From VRUE01 sp963807425 (GTDB lineage Bacteria; Actinomycetota; Thermoleophilia; Solirubrobacterales; 70-9), in the NCBI GenBank assembly GCA_963807425.1, contig CAWEBZ010000010.1, positions 62,001 to 126,000 of the forward strand: a stretch of 64,000 bases of DNA, given 5' to 3'. Both the position numbers and the translations under genes were made by a program. Positions 51,531 through 60,485 of this stretch are shown here, piece by piece. The notes under the pieces were generated by a model that saw only the letters and a program-made list of their open reading frames with translations, ran no database searches and was not told where the DNA came from. Position 1 is the stretch's first letter; the number at the start of each line of letters is the position of its first letter.

Positions 51531-52106
51531 CTAGCTCGCCTTTGGCGCGACGGAGGCGCCCGAGCCGCTGCGTTGGCGGCGTTGCCTGACCATGAAGGCC
51601 CCGAGGGAGATCGCGGCGAGGACCGCGATCGCGATCAGGATCGGCACCAGGGGCGAAGAGCTGTCGTCGCCGCTCGGAGAGGTCGAAGCAGGCGACTGGG
51701 TCGCCTGCTTCTCGCCACTGGCCGGCGTCCCGTTGGAGCCGCCGTCTCGGCTACTCTGCCCGTTGCCGCTGTCGCTCCCGGCGTTCGGCGTCTTGCCTCC
51801 CGATGAAGAAGTTGGACCGCCAGCAGCAGACCCCGTTTCCGAAGAGTCCGAGCCCGTAGAGTCAGACGTGCCAGGCGCCGAAGATCCGCCGCTCGCCTGG
51901 GAAGACTTAGCCGGTACTTCGTGGTGGGGAGGCCGGACAGGCGTGTTTTCCCCGGTCACGGTAGGTGGAGCATCCGAGTACTGAATCCCAGACGAATCCG
52001 CACGAGCAACCGCACCGCCCCAAGCCAGTGCCAGCAGAACCAACGCTGATACAAGCCCAGAGAAGAGGACCGAGTTCCGGCCCGGGTGGAGGCGCATCCC
52101 TTGCAT
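51531..52106 (-). CDS. Ser/Gly-rich secreted protein with C-terminal membrane anchor
   Basis: The 191-residue protein starts at ATG 52106 (or ATG 52097). A signal peptide (SVLFSGLVSALVLLALAWGGAVARA) leads into about 100 residues of low-complexity Ser, Gly, Thr and Pro. A helix PLVPILIAIAVLAAISLGAFMV and the basic RQRRQR tail follow. The layout is a wall-spanning stalk held in the membrane without an LPXTG motif. It precedes the glycosidase-like gene by 4 bp on the same strand. Low complexity prevents family assignment. Confidence 0.65.
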   Translation of the reverse strand: MQGMRLHPGRNSVLFSGLVSALVLLALAWGGAVARADSSGIQYSDAPPTVTGENTPVRPPHHEVPAKSSQASGGSSAPGTSDSTGSDSSETGSAAGGPTSSSGGKTPNAGSDSGNGQSSRDGGSNGTPASGEKQATQSPASTSPSGDDSSSPLVPILIAIAVLAAISLGAFMVRQRRQRSGSGASVAPKAS

Positions 52107-52135
52107 CGCGCGGAAGGTTAGACCAAACGGCGGCG

Positions 52136-54037
52136 TTGATCGCGCCAGCCGCCCTTGTGGTCGGTTTGGCCCTGGCTGGAGGGGGGTTCGACGTGACTGG
52201 CCGTCATATCGCCGGCCTGGCCGTGTGGCTGGTCGTCGTCGGCCTCCTGGTCCTGGGGGCGGCGTCCAAGGCGACGGTGGGTCGGCCGCTTTATTGGTCG
52301 GCTGGGCTGATCGGGGGCTTGGCGCTGTTGTCTGCACTTTCATCCCTCTGGTCGGGCTCAGTCGAGCTGAGCGTGATCGAGGCAGACCGCGTCCTGGTCT
52401 ACCTCGGCTTCTTTCTTGCCGCGTTCCTCATCGCCCAAACCGAGGAAAGGCGCCAACGTTTCGCTGAAGGCCTGGCAATTGCGGTGACGCTGGTCGCGCT
52501 GCTGGGCCTTGGCAGCCGCCTGCTGCCGCACGTGCTCGAGGTCGGTAACTCCCTCGGCACCGGGCCGCGGCTTCGCTACCCGCTCGGCTACTGGAACGCG
52601 AACGGCGCGATCTGCGGGATGGCGATCGCGATGCTGCTCTGGATGAGCCGCCACGCCGGCTGGCGAGCGCTGCGCTGGATCTCGGTGGGGGTCATGCCCG
52701 CGGTCCTGCTCACCCTCTACTTCACTTACTCGCGCGGCGGGCTGCTCTCGCTCGTGATCGGCGTCGCCTGCCTGCTGGCCCTCTCGAAGGACAGGCTCTG
52801 GCTGCTGGGCACGTTCTCCGTCGCCGTGATCGGGGTCGTGCCGGCGATCCTGGCGGTGCAGGACCGCCGCGACCTCGCCGACAACCTGTCGAGCCAGGCA
52901 GCCGTCGACCAGGGAGTCACGGTCCTGCTGATCCTGCTCGCCGGCACGGCGCTGACCCTGCTCGCGTTCGCCCTGCTGCGGCGGCTCGAAGCGCGCGAGG
53001 GGCGCCTCACCGGCAGGGTGCTGGAGGCTTCCCGCAACCCGGCTCTGTTGCGCGGGATCGCGCTGACGGTGGTGGTGGCAGCGATCGGCGTCGGAGCGGT
53101 GGCGGGAGGCCATGCCTGGAAACAGTTCTCGAGCTCCGACGTCTACTTCCCCCAGAACCCCGAGCAGCACTTCGGCGACCTCAAAGGCGCCGGCCGCTAC
53201 GACTTCTGGAGGGTCGCGATCGACGCCGCCGAGGAAAAGCCGCTGCTCGGCCACGGCGCCGGCGTCTACCAGTTCTCCTGGGAGAAGCTGCGCTCGATCG
53301 ACATGGCAATCCACGACGCCCACTCGCTCTACCTGGAGTCGTTCGCCGAGCTGGGAATCGTCGGCGGGCTTCTCGTGCTCGGCCTGATGGGGATGCTGCT
53401 GTGGACCGGCTTCTCCGCCTGGAGAGCCTCCGCCGGACAGGCCTCGCGAGAGCGCAACGCCGTTCTCCTCGCACTGATGCTGGCCTTCGCGGTGGGCGCC
53501 GGCTTCGACTGGTTCTGGGAGCTTGCCGGCCTCGGAGCGGTCTTTTTCCTCTGCGCGGGTGTCTTGGTGAGTGTGAGATGCACCCAGCTCGCATCCGGGC
53601 GGGGGCGGGAAGCAGCGATTGTGGAGGGGCGCCGCTACGGGCTGGCGCTGGCCGGTCTGGGCCTGGCCTGGATCGCCGCCCTGGCCCTGGTCGGGCCACT
53701 GTTGGCCGAGCGTGAGGTCAAGGCCAGCCAGAAGGCAGCCGCGGAGGGCGACATCGGCAGCGCGATCAGCCATGCGGACACGGCGCGGTCGATCGAGCCC
53801 TGGGCGGCCTCACCATACGTCCAGCTCGGACTGGTCGCCGAGTTTCAGGGGAATTATCTGGAAGCGGTATCAAGGTTGACGCAGGCGATCGATCGAGAGG
53901 ATCGCAACTGGCAGCTCTACTACCTACGCTCTGGAATGCGCGCGCAGGCCGGCGACACCGCCGGCGCCGCGGCGGATCTCGAGCGGGCGCGACAGTTGAA
54001 TCCACGGGAGCCGAGAGTGCAAGCGAGCGCGGAATGA
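52136..54037 (+). CDS. O-antigen ligase/polymerase-like membrane protein with TPR tail
   Basis: The frame opens at ATG 51965 but its first 57 codons overlap the divergent Ser-rich gene and have poor third-position G+C, so I place the start near TTG 52136; this is uncertain. About twelve membrane helices follow. YPLGYWNANGAICGMAIAMLL and the large loop with GHGAGVYQFSWEKLRSIDMAIHDAHSLYLESFAELGIVGG match the Wzy_C family. Residues after about 560 form TPR-like helices (AEGDIGSAISHADTARSIEPWAASPYVQLGLVAEFQGNYLEAVSRLTQAI). It probably links or polymerises surface polysaccharide units on the outer membrane face. Confidence 0.85.
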   Translation: MIAPAALVVGLALAGGGFDVTGRHIAGLAVWLVVVGLLVLGAASKATVGRPLYWSAGLIGGLALLSALSSLWSGSVELSVIEADRVLVYLGFFLAAFLIAQTEERRQRFAEGLAIAVTLVALLGLGSRLLPHVLEVGNSLGTGPRLRYPLGYWNANGAICGMAIAMLLWMSRHAGWRALRWISVGVMPAVLLTLYFTYSRGGLLSLVIGVACLLALSKDRLWLLGTFSVAVIGVVPAILAVQDRRDLADNLSSQAAVDQGVTVLLILLAGTALTLLAFALLRRLEAREGRLTGRVLEASRNPALLRGIALTVVVAAIGVGAVAGGHAWKQFSSSDVYFPQNPEQHFGDLKGAGRYDFWRVAIDAAEEKPLLGHGAGVYQFSWEKLRSIDMAIHDAHSLYLESFAELGIVGGLLVLGLMGMLLWTGFSAWRASAGQASRERNAVLLALMLAFAVGAGFDWFWELAGLGAVFFLCAGVLVSVRCTQLASGRGREAAIVEGRRYGLALAGLGLAWIAALALVGPLLAEREVKASQKAAAEGDIGSAISHADTARSIEPWAASPYVQLGLVAEFQGNYLEAVSRLTQAIDREDRNWQLYYLRSGMRAQAGDTAGAAADLERARQLNPREPRVQASAE

Positions 54038-54137
54038 CCCGACACGCCCCCCGGAGACCCCCGCCCGGCAGCAGCCTGCCGAGCGCCCCCTGCCCGCGAC
54101 GCAACCGCAGAGGACCGAGACGACGACGCGGCTCAGC

Positions 54138-55529
54138 TTGAGCTCCCGCCGCCGCGGCGCGATTCTGCGGCGGCTGCTGGCGAGCGGCGACTGGCTGGCT
54201 CTGAGCGTCGCCCTCTGCGTCGCTACGGCGACGACCTTCACGACCGACATCGCCACCCTCTTCTGGGCGGTGCTGTTCAGCCCCGCCTGGATCCTGGTCC
54301 TGAAGCTGCACGGCCTCTACGACAACGACCATCGCCGGATCCGGCACAGCACCCTCGACGAGCTGCCGGCGCTGGTCTCCGCCAGCGCTCTCGGCACGAT
54401 CGTCCTCGATGGGCTGCTGGCCCTGAGCCCGGCCGGGCCGCTTTCGCCGAGCAGCGCGATCCTGGTCGGGATCGGGACCCTGATCGGCACCTTCACCGCC
54501 CGTGGCGTGCTGCGCTTCGCCTGGCACCGGCTGGTCGGGACGGCGCTCGGAATCGTGATCGGCCCGGTCGCGGCGGCGGAAGTGGTCGCCCGCAGGGTCG
54601 CCACCCACCCCGAGGCGCGCCTGCGGTTGATCGGCTTCCTCGGTCCCGCGGGTGAAGCGAGCGGCGCGGCGGGCGCGGATGGGCTGCCCTGTCTCGGCTC
54701 GATCTCAGACGTCTCGCGGGTGGCACGCGAATACGAGATCGAGCGGGTTGTGGTCACCGAGCTGGAGATGAGCGAGCCGGCAACCGAGAAAATGATCGAG
54801 CAGTGCAAGCAGGCGGGGCTGGGGCTGACCTTCCTGCCCCAGCACTACGGCCTGCTGGGCCCCGGGATCGAGCTCAACCGGCTCGCCGAGCTGCCGGTGC
54901 TGGACTTCCGCTTCTCCGACCCGCCCTGGTCGACGCTGCTGCTCAAGCGCAGCCTCGATTTCGCCTTCTCGGCTCTGGTCCTGGCTTTGCTGCTCCCCCT
55001 GCTGGTGGGGATCTCACTGCTCATCCTGATCGACTCCGGGCGGCCGATCCTCTTCCGCCAGAAGCGGGCCGGCAAGGAAGGCAAGTCGTTCACGATGCTG
55101 AAGTTCCGCACCATGGTCGTCGACGCCGAAGACCGGCTCAAAGAGCTGATCGACTTGGAAAAGCTCGATCAGCCGGCGTTCAAGATCCCCGACGACCCCC
55201 GCGTTACCCGAGCGGGCCGGGTGCTGCGCAGGCTCAGCCTCGACGAGCTGCCTCAGTTCGTCAACGTGCTCAGGGGAGACATGTCCCTGGTCGGGCCGCG
55301 ACCGGAGGAGGAAGCCGTCGTCGCCCTCTACGACGAGCGCCAGAGGGCCCGGCTGGCGGTGAAGCCCGGACTGACCGGTCCGATGCAGGTCTATGGCCGC
55401 GGAGACCTCACCTTCGAGGAGCGTCTGGCGATGGAGCGCGACTATCTCGACAACCTCTCCGTGATCAGCGACCTGGCGATCCTGCTGCGCACTCCGAGCG
55501 CGATGATCCGCGGCGACGGCGCCTACTAA
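54138..55529 (+). CDS. Polyprenyl glycosylphosphotransferase (exopolysaccharide initiating enzyme)
   Basis: The 463-residue protein starts at TTG 54138. The N-terminal membrane region has about four helices, then a CoA-binding-like domain (IGFLGPAGEASGAAGADGLPCLGSISDVSRVAREYEIERVVVTEL). The C-terminal bacterial sugar transferase domain shows LLKRSLDFAFSALVLALLLPLLVGISLLILIDSGRPILFRQKRAGKEGKSFTMLKFRTMVVDAED, RVLRRLSLDELPQFVNVLRGDMSLVGPRP and the final RDYLDNLSVISDLAILLRT. It transfers a sugar-1-phosphate to undecaprenyl phosphate, the first membrane step of the pathway. It heads the biosynthetic genes of this locus. Confidence 0.95.
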   Translation: MSSRRRGAILRRLLASGDWLALSVALCVATATTFTTDIATLFWAVLFSPAWILVLKLHGLYDNDHRRIRHSTLDELPALVSASALGTIVLDGLLALSPAGPLSPSSAILVGIGTLIGTFTARGVLRFAWHRLVGTALGIVIGPVAAAEVVARRVATHPEARLRLIGFLGPAGEASGAAGADGLPCLGSISDVSRVAREYEIERVVVTELEMSEPATEKMIEQCKQAGLGLTFLPQHYGLLGPGIELNRLAELPVLDFRFSDPPWSTLLLKRSLDFAFSALVLALLLPLLVGISLLILIDSGRPILFRQKRAGKEGKSFTMLKFRTMVVDAEDRLKELIDLEKLDQPAFKIPDDPRVTRAGRVLRRLSLDELPQFVNVLRGDMSLVGPRPEEEAVVALYDERQRARLAVKPGLTGPMQVYGRGDLTFEERLAMERDYLDNLSVISDLAILLRTPSAMIRGDGAY

Positions 55530-55544
55530 CCGAAAGCGAGCGCG

Positions 55545-56432
55545 ATGCCTTCCCCTCTCGACCTCGAGGTCGTAATCGTCAGCCACGGCGCCGAAGCGCT
55601 GCTGCGACGCTGCCTGCTCTCGCTGCGGGAGCACCCCGCGTCGGGCGAGATGCGGACGACCGTGGTCGACAGCGGCAGCCCCGACTCGACCCCGGACATG
55701 GTCGAGCGCGAGTTCCCGGAGGTGCGGCTGATCCGGCGCGAGAACATCGGCTTCTCGGCGGCCAACAACGTCGTCCTGCGCGAGGACGAGGCAGCCGCCG
55801 TGCTGCTGCTCAACCCGGACACCGAGGTCTACGAGGGCACGCTCGACGCCGGCCTGGCGCGATTGCACGCCGACCCGGCGATCGGGATGGTCGGCTGCAA
55901 GCTCGTCACCGAGTCGGGCGAGCTGGACCACGCCTGCAAGCGCTCCTTTCCCACTCCGCTCAGCGCCCTCGCTCACTTCACCGGGATCGGCCGCTCAGAG
56001 GACGCCTCCGGCAACCTCAGCCAGTATCGGGCAACCCACCTGGGCGATGACGATGCGGGAGAGGTCGACGCGGTCAATGGCGCGTTCATGCTCTGCCGGG
56101 CGGAGGCGGTGCGTGAGATCGGCCTGCTCGACGAGGGCTACTGGCTCTATATGGAGGACCTCGACTGGTGCGCCCGCTTCTGGCGAGCGGGCTGGAAGGT
56201 CTTCTATGAGCCGGCGGGCGTCGCCCTCCACGTCAAGGGCGGCTCCAGCGGCAAGCGACGGCGGCTCAAGCAGGAGGTCGCCTTCCACCGCGGCATGGGG
56301 CGCTTCTACCGGCGCTTCGACGCACCCGAGCACAACCCGCTCCTCAACGCCGCGGTCTACGCCGGGATCGGCGCCAAGCTCGCGGTCAGCCTCGGCATCA
56401 CCGGGGCCGGCCGCCTGCGCGGCTCAAGCTGA
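55545..56432 (+). CDS. Glycosyltransferase family 2 (rhamnosyltransferase-like)
   Basis: The 295-residue protein starts at ATG 55545, 15 bp after the glycosylphosphotransferase. The GT-A domain shows LEVVIVSHGAEALLRRCLLSL, TTVVDSGSPDSTPDMVEREFPEVRLIRRENIGFSAANN and LLLNPDTEV (DxD-like). EVDAVNGAFMLCRAEAVREIGLLDEGYWLYMEDLDWCARFWRAGWKVFYEP is the conserved acceptor-side motif with the ED catalytic pair. It probably adds a deoxysugar to the lipid-linked unit. The 3' end overlaps the convergent wecB-like gene by 9 bp. Confidence 0.94.
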   Translation: MPSPLDLEVVIVSHGAEALLRRCLLSLREHPASGEMRTTVVDSGSPDSTPDMVEREFPEVRLIRRENIGFSAANNVVLREDEAAAVLLLNPDTEVYEGTLDAGLARLHADPAIGMVGCKLVTESGELDHACKRSFPTPLSALAHFTGIGRSEDASGNLSQYRATHLGDDDAGEVDAVNGAFMLCRAEAVREIGLLDEGYWLYMEDLDWCARFWRAGWKVFYEPAGVALHVKGGSSGKRRRLKQEVAFHRGMGRFYRRFDAPEHNPLLNAAVYAGIGAKLAVSLGITGAGRLRGSS

Positions 56433-57512
56433 GGCGGGCAGCTTCTCCAGCGGATCGGCGGCGACGAGGGCGTCGATGATCGTCCGGCTTGAGCTGCCGT
56501 CACCGAAGGGCTGCTCCCAGTCGACCCTGTCCACGGCCAGCATCTCCTCGGCCGCGGCGACGATCCCCTCCCGCTCGATGCCGCCGAGCCGGCTGGCGCC
56601 GACGTCGATCGTCTCGGGGCGGTCGGTGTGGCTGCGCAGGACGACGCAGGGCGAGCCCAGCACGCAGGCCTCCTCCTGAACCCCGCCGGAGTCGGTCATC
56701 ACCAGCCGCACCCCCGCCTGTAGGGCGAGCAGCTCGCGAAAGGACTTCAGCGGCGCGAGCTCGATCCGCCGCGGCAGCTCGATGCCGAAGCGCTGCAGGC
56801 GCTCGCGGGTCCTCGGATGGGCGGGGAAGACCACGTCGAGCTTGCGCTCCTCGGCGACCTGCTCGACCGCGCCGAGGATCGAGCGCAGCGTCTGCTCGTC
56901 GTCGACGTTCTCCGGCCGGTGCAGGGTCATCAGGATCCGCGCCTCGCGCTCGGCGATCGGCACCCCGCTGCGAGGCGCGTAACGCAGCACCGCGTCGACA
57001 ACGGTGTTGCCGCTCGGGTCGTGGACCCGGCCGGGCACCGACTCGGCGGTGAGGACGGCATGCGCGGTCGCGGTCGGCGGGAAGAGGTCGTCGGAGATGT
57101 GGTCGATCAGGCGCCGGTTCAGCTCCTCGGGCATGCGCATGTCGTAGCTGCGTAGGCCGGCCTCGACGTGCGCCACCCGGCGCAGCAGCTTGGCCGCCGC
57201 CAGAGCGCCAGCCAGGCCCGAGTTGGTGTCGCCCTGGACGACGACGTTGGTCAGCTCCTCCGTTTCGACCGCCGCCTCGATCGCCGCCAGCATCTTCGCG
57301 GTCTGCTCGCCGTGCCCGCCGGAGCCGACCTGCAGGTTGAGATCTGGGGCCGGCAGCTCCATCTCCTCGAAGAACTGGGCGTCCAGCTCCCAGTCGTAGT
57401 GCTGGTTGGTGTGGATCAGGAAGAGGTCGAGTGAGCGCGAGCGGACCTCCTCGATCACGGGCGCCAGCTTGATGATCTCGGGACGCGTCCCGAGGACGAT
57501 TCCGATCCTCAT
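56424..57512 (-). CDS. wecB: UDP-N-acetylglucosamine 2-epimerase (non-hydrolysing)
   Basis: The 362-residue protein begins MRIGIVLGTRPEIIKLAPVIEEV, the signature of this family. VQGDTNSGLAGALAAAKLL, HVEAGLRSYDMRMPEELNRRLIDHISD and VMTDSGGVQEEACVLGSPCVVLRSHTDRPETIDVG are the substrate and active-site blocks. It converts UDP-GlcNAc to UDP-ManNAc for surface polymers. It lies downstream of, and overlaps by 4 bp (ATGA), the glycosyltransferase at 57509-58627, so the two are translationally coupled. Confidence 0.96.
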   Translation of the reverse strand: MRIGIVLGTRPEIIKLAPVIEEVRSRSLDLFLIHTNQHYDWELDAQFFEEMELPAPDLNLQVGSGGHGEQTAKMLAAIEAAVETEELTNVVVQGDTNSGLAGALAAAKLLRRVAHVEAGLRSYDMRMPEELNRRLIDHISDDLFPPTATAHAVLTAESVPGRVHDPSGNTVVDAVLRYAPRSGVPIAEREARILMTLHRPENVDDEQTLRSILGAVEQVAEERKLDVVFPAHPRTRERLQRFGIELPRRIELAPLKSFRELLALQAGVRLVMTDSGGVQEEACVLGSPCVVLRSHTDRPETIDVGASRLGGIEREGIVAAAEEMLAVDRVDWEQPFGDGSSSRTIIDALVAADPLEKLPASA

Positions 57513-58627
57513 GCCGAGACCGCTTCGCCGCTGAGGGCCCGATCCATGCGCGAGAAACGCTCCTGCCAGTCCTCCTCGCGGGCGACGCGCTTGCGCAGAG
57601 CCTCGGTGTCGACCGACCAGGCGCCGCTGTCGAGGTCGGCGAGCGCCTGCAGCCAGCCCTCGGCGCTGGTCTCGAGCCGCACCGCGGGGGCGAAGCGCTC
57701 GCCCTGGTGCAGGGCGGTGCCGAGCACCGGACGGCCGGCGATCAGCGCCTCGTAGAGCTTCAGCGGGTCGGTCGCCTCGGTCAACGGGCCCGGCCGGAAG
57801 GGGATCATGCAGAGCTGCGCCGCGGCGATCTCATCCGGCACCCGGTCGGCGGCGACCGGGCCAGGGATTTCGACGTTGGCCATCTGCTCGAGCCGGGGCA
57901 GCGGTCGCCGCACCGGCCCGACGATCCTGAACTCGAGGTCCGGCCGGCCTTCGGCGACCGCGACGATCAGGTCTTCGTCGAGCCACTCGTAGATCGCGCC
58001 GACGTAGAGCACCCGGCGCAGCTCGCCGGGCGACTCGATCTTGCCGCCAAAGCGAGCCCCGTCGACACCGTTGGCGACGTAGTGGACCTCGCCGTCACGG
58101 ATGCGCCGCGCCTTCTCGACCAGCTTCTCAGCGGTGGCGAAGACGACGTCGGCCTGCTTCAGCAGCTCGGTCTCCCCCTCGCGCAGTGCCGGGTGGACGT
58201 CCATGTCGTCAATGTCGTCGCAGAGATCGAAGACGACACGGCCCCATTTGCGCTTGCGCAGCAGGTCGAGGACGACCGGGTGGGGCAGGTAGACCCAGGC
58301 GGTGCTCTGCTCGGGATCGACCCCGAGCTCGTCCAGTTGCCTTTCCAGCAAGCGACAGTTGAGGCCGTAGAAGGGCCGGCCGAAGAGCGGCACGAAGAGC
58401 GGCTTCACCACCTCCACCCCCGGCAGCAGCGTCGCCGGGCTCTGCCCCGCTCGCTCGCCGCCGATGCGCTTCAGGTCCGCGGGCCGCGGGTTGCGCGAGC
58501 CCAGCGTGTCGACCCAGACCGAGCGCCCCCGCTCGGCCAGCCAGCGCGCCACGTAGTGGTGCCGCTGGACCAGATGGTCAGCGCGCACGTTGCTGAAGAT
58601 GACTGTCGTCTCGCCGCTCTCGGGCAT
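57509..58627 (-). CDS. GT-B glycosyltransferase (GT4-like)
   Basis: The 372-residue protein from ATG 58627 (MPESGETTVIFSNVRADHLVQRHHYVARWLAERG) has the two Rossmann domains of GT-B enzymes. VVFDLCDDIDDMDVHPALREGETELLKQADVVFATAEKLVEKAR and VLYVGAIYEWLDEDLIVAVAEGRPDLEFRIVGP are the linker and second domain. PGPLTEATDPLKLYEALIAGRPVLG holds the E-x7-E-like donor-site pattern. It probably adds a sugar to the repeat unit. ATG 58666 is another start. It is divergent from the first GT39-like gene. Confidence 0.88.
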   Translation of the reverse strand: MPESGETTVIFSNVRADHLVQRHHYVARWLAERGRSVWVDTLGSRNPRPADLKRIGGERAGQSPATLLPGVEVVKPLFVPLFGRPFYGLNCRLLERQLDELGVDPEQSTAWVYLPHPVVLDLLRKRKWGRVVFDLCDDIDDMDVHPALREGETELLKQADVVFATAEKLVEKARRIRDGEVHYVANGVDGARFGGKIESPGELRRVLYVGAIYEWLDEDLIVAVAEGRPDLEFRIVGPVRRPLPRLEQMANVEIPGPVAADRVPDEIAAAQLCMIPFRPGPLTEATDPLKLYEALIAGRPVLGTALHQGERFAPAVRLETSAEGWLQALADLDSGAWSVDTEALRKRVAREEDWQERFSRMDRALSGEAVSA

Positions 58628-58733
58628 CTGGGAGTCCGCTCCGGCGCCGCGCACCGGGCCGGGCATTGTATTGACGAGCCCCGCCACCAACCCCCAGGGC
58701 TCCGGGGATGCCGTGAGTAGACTGCGCCCGCCA

Positions 58734-60485
58734 ATGGAGGCCTTGACACAAGAGCCGCCGGCGAAGCCGGCGGCCCAACCCTCCAGGTTCGACCAGCGGC
58801 GGCTCGGCCTCGCGCTGATGGTCCTTGCGGCGCTCGCCGCCGGCGCCCTGATCCTCTGGCTCGAGCGCGGCACCACTTATATGAGCGACGAATGGGGCTG
58901 GATCGACTACGCCGGCGGCGGCTCGCTCGTCGACATGTTCAAGCCGCTGAACCAGCACCTCTCCGTCTTCGTCCTGCTGCCGACGAAGCTCGGGCTCAAG
59001 ATCTGGGGCACCTCAGGCGCCTTCCTGCCATTCCAGCTGATGTGCCTAGCGGGAACGCTCGCCTCCGGCTTCCTCATCTACGCCTTTGCCCGGCCCCGCG
59101 TCGGCCCGCTCGTCGCCCTGGCGCCGGCGATGGTGCCGATGTTCCTCGGCACCGGCTCGGTGATCCTGCTCGATCCGCTGATCGGCCTGCAGGTCGTCTA
59201 CTCGCTCGCCTTCGGCATCGCCGCCTTCGTCGCCCTCGATCGCGGCAGCCGCGCAGGGGACATCGTCGCCTGCGTGATGCTGATCCTCTCGCTCTCCTCG
59301 TTCTCGATCGGGTTCGCCTTCCTTGCCGGCGTTGCCGTCGCGGTGGTGCTCGCGCCGGACCGGGTCCGCAGGACCTACGTATGGCTCGTCCCGGCGCTGC
59401 TCTACGGCGCCTGGCGAATCTGGGCCAACCAATACGACAGCGGCGCCGGGCCCGAACTCGTCAACGTCCCCGCCGTCCCCCTCTACGTCATCGACGCGAT
59501 CCCCAACACCGTCGGCTCGCTTTTCGGCCTCTCCGGCCTCGTCGGCATCCCGGCCAGCTCGCTCTTCCTTGAAGAGATCCGCTTCGAACAGGCGACCGTG
59601 GCCTTCGTCTTCGCGGCGCTCGAGGCCGCCGCGATCGTCCTCGTCGCCCGTCGCCTCGCCCCGACCAAGCCGCTCTCGGCGATGTTCTGGGGCACCCTGG
59701 TGGCGCTGCTGGCGCTCTGGACGATCCAGGGGCTCGTCCTCGTCACCGGACGCACGCCGGGCGAGCCGCGCTACATCTACCCGGGAGCGGTGACGATGAC
59801 GCTGGTCGTCATCGAGGCTGTGCGGCGGGTGCGCTTCAGTCCCTTCGCGGTGGCGGCGATCCTCAGCCTCACCGTCGTCGGCATCGTCGGCAACCTGCCC
59901 CGCTTCAACAACGCCCGCAACCTGATCGAGTACCTCGCCCCCCGCACCCTCGCCTACACCGGCCTGATCGACCTGGTCGACGAACGCGACGCCGACCCCG
60001 ACTACATCGTCTCCTACGACACTCCGAACGCCTCCGCCGGCGGCGCTTTCAGCATCCCGATCTCCGCCTACCAGACGATTTCTGCGCGCAGCGGCCCGCT
60101 CGGCGACTCCGAAGCCGAGATCCGCCAGCTCGACCCCAGCATCCGCAACAGCTCCGACGAAGTGATGATCCGGATGCTCCAGCTCGGGGTCGTGCCGGGG
60201 GTCGTGCCGGGGGCTCGCGATTGCCGGCGGGTCAGCCCGCGCGCCGCGACCGAGGGCGTATCCCTGCCGCGCGGCGGCGTCAGCCTGCGCGCCGCGACCG
60301 CCACCCCCTTCCTGCTGCGGCGATTCGGCCCCAACGCCCTGATCGAAGTCGGCCGCCTCGAAGCCGGCCAACAGGGTGCACTGCGCATCCCACCCGATCG
60401 CGCCCGGCTCCCCTGGATACTGCAAACTCCGAGGCCCGTCCCGCTCACGGTCTGCACCCTCGGCGCGCCGCCGGCCCAGCGGTGA
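58734..60485 (+). CDS. Membrane glycosyltransferase-like protein, paralogue A
   Basis: The 583-residue protein starts at ATG 58734. It has about ten membrane helices. A conserved acidic loop ERGTTYMSDEWGWIDYA follows the first helix near residue 50 (the position of the catalytic Asp in PMT/GT39-like C-type transferases). AFARPRVGPLVALAPAMVPMFLGTGSVILLDPLIGLQVVYSLAFG follows. The C-terminal 140 residues are soluble and face outwards. It probably transfers a sugar from a lipid carrier. No family closer than GT39/YfhO-like is claimed. It shares its stop codon with the next gene's start (TGATG). Confidence 0.75.
   Translation: MEALTQEPPAKPAAQPSRFDQRRLGLALMVLAALAAGALILWLERGTTYMSDEWGWIDYAGGGSLVDMFKPLNQHLSVFVLLPTKLGLKIWGTSGAFLPFQLMCLAGTLASGFLIYAFARPRVGPLVALAPAMVPMFLGTGSVILLDPLIGLQVVYSLAFGIAAFVALDRGSRAGDIVACVMLILSLSSFSIGFAFLAGVAVAVVLAPDRVRRTYVWLVPALLYGAWRIWANQYDSGAGPELVNVPAVPLYVIDAIPNTVGSLFGLSGLVGIPASSLFLEEIRFEQATVAFVFAALEAAAIVLVARRLAPTKPLSAMFWGTLVALLALWTIQGLVLVTGRTPGEPRYIYPGAVTMTLVVIEAVRRVRFSPFAVAAILSLTVVGIVGNLPRFNNARNLIEYLAPRTLAYTGLIDLVDERDADPDYIVSYDTPNASAGGAFSIPISAYQTISARSGPLGDSEAEIRQLDPSIRNSSDEVMIRMLQLGVVPGVVPGARDCRRVSPRAATEGVSLPRGGVSLRAATATPFLLRRFGPNALIEVGRLEAGQQGALRIPPDRARLPWILQTPRPVPLTVCTLGAPPAQR

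Noticed and set aside
51965..52135. First 57 codons of the ligase frame
   Set aside because: They overlap the signal-peptide end of the divergent gene and have poor codon bias.
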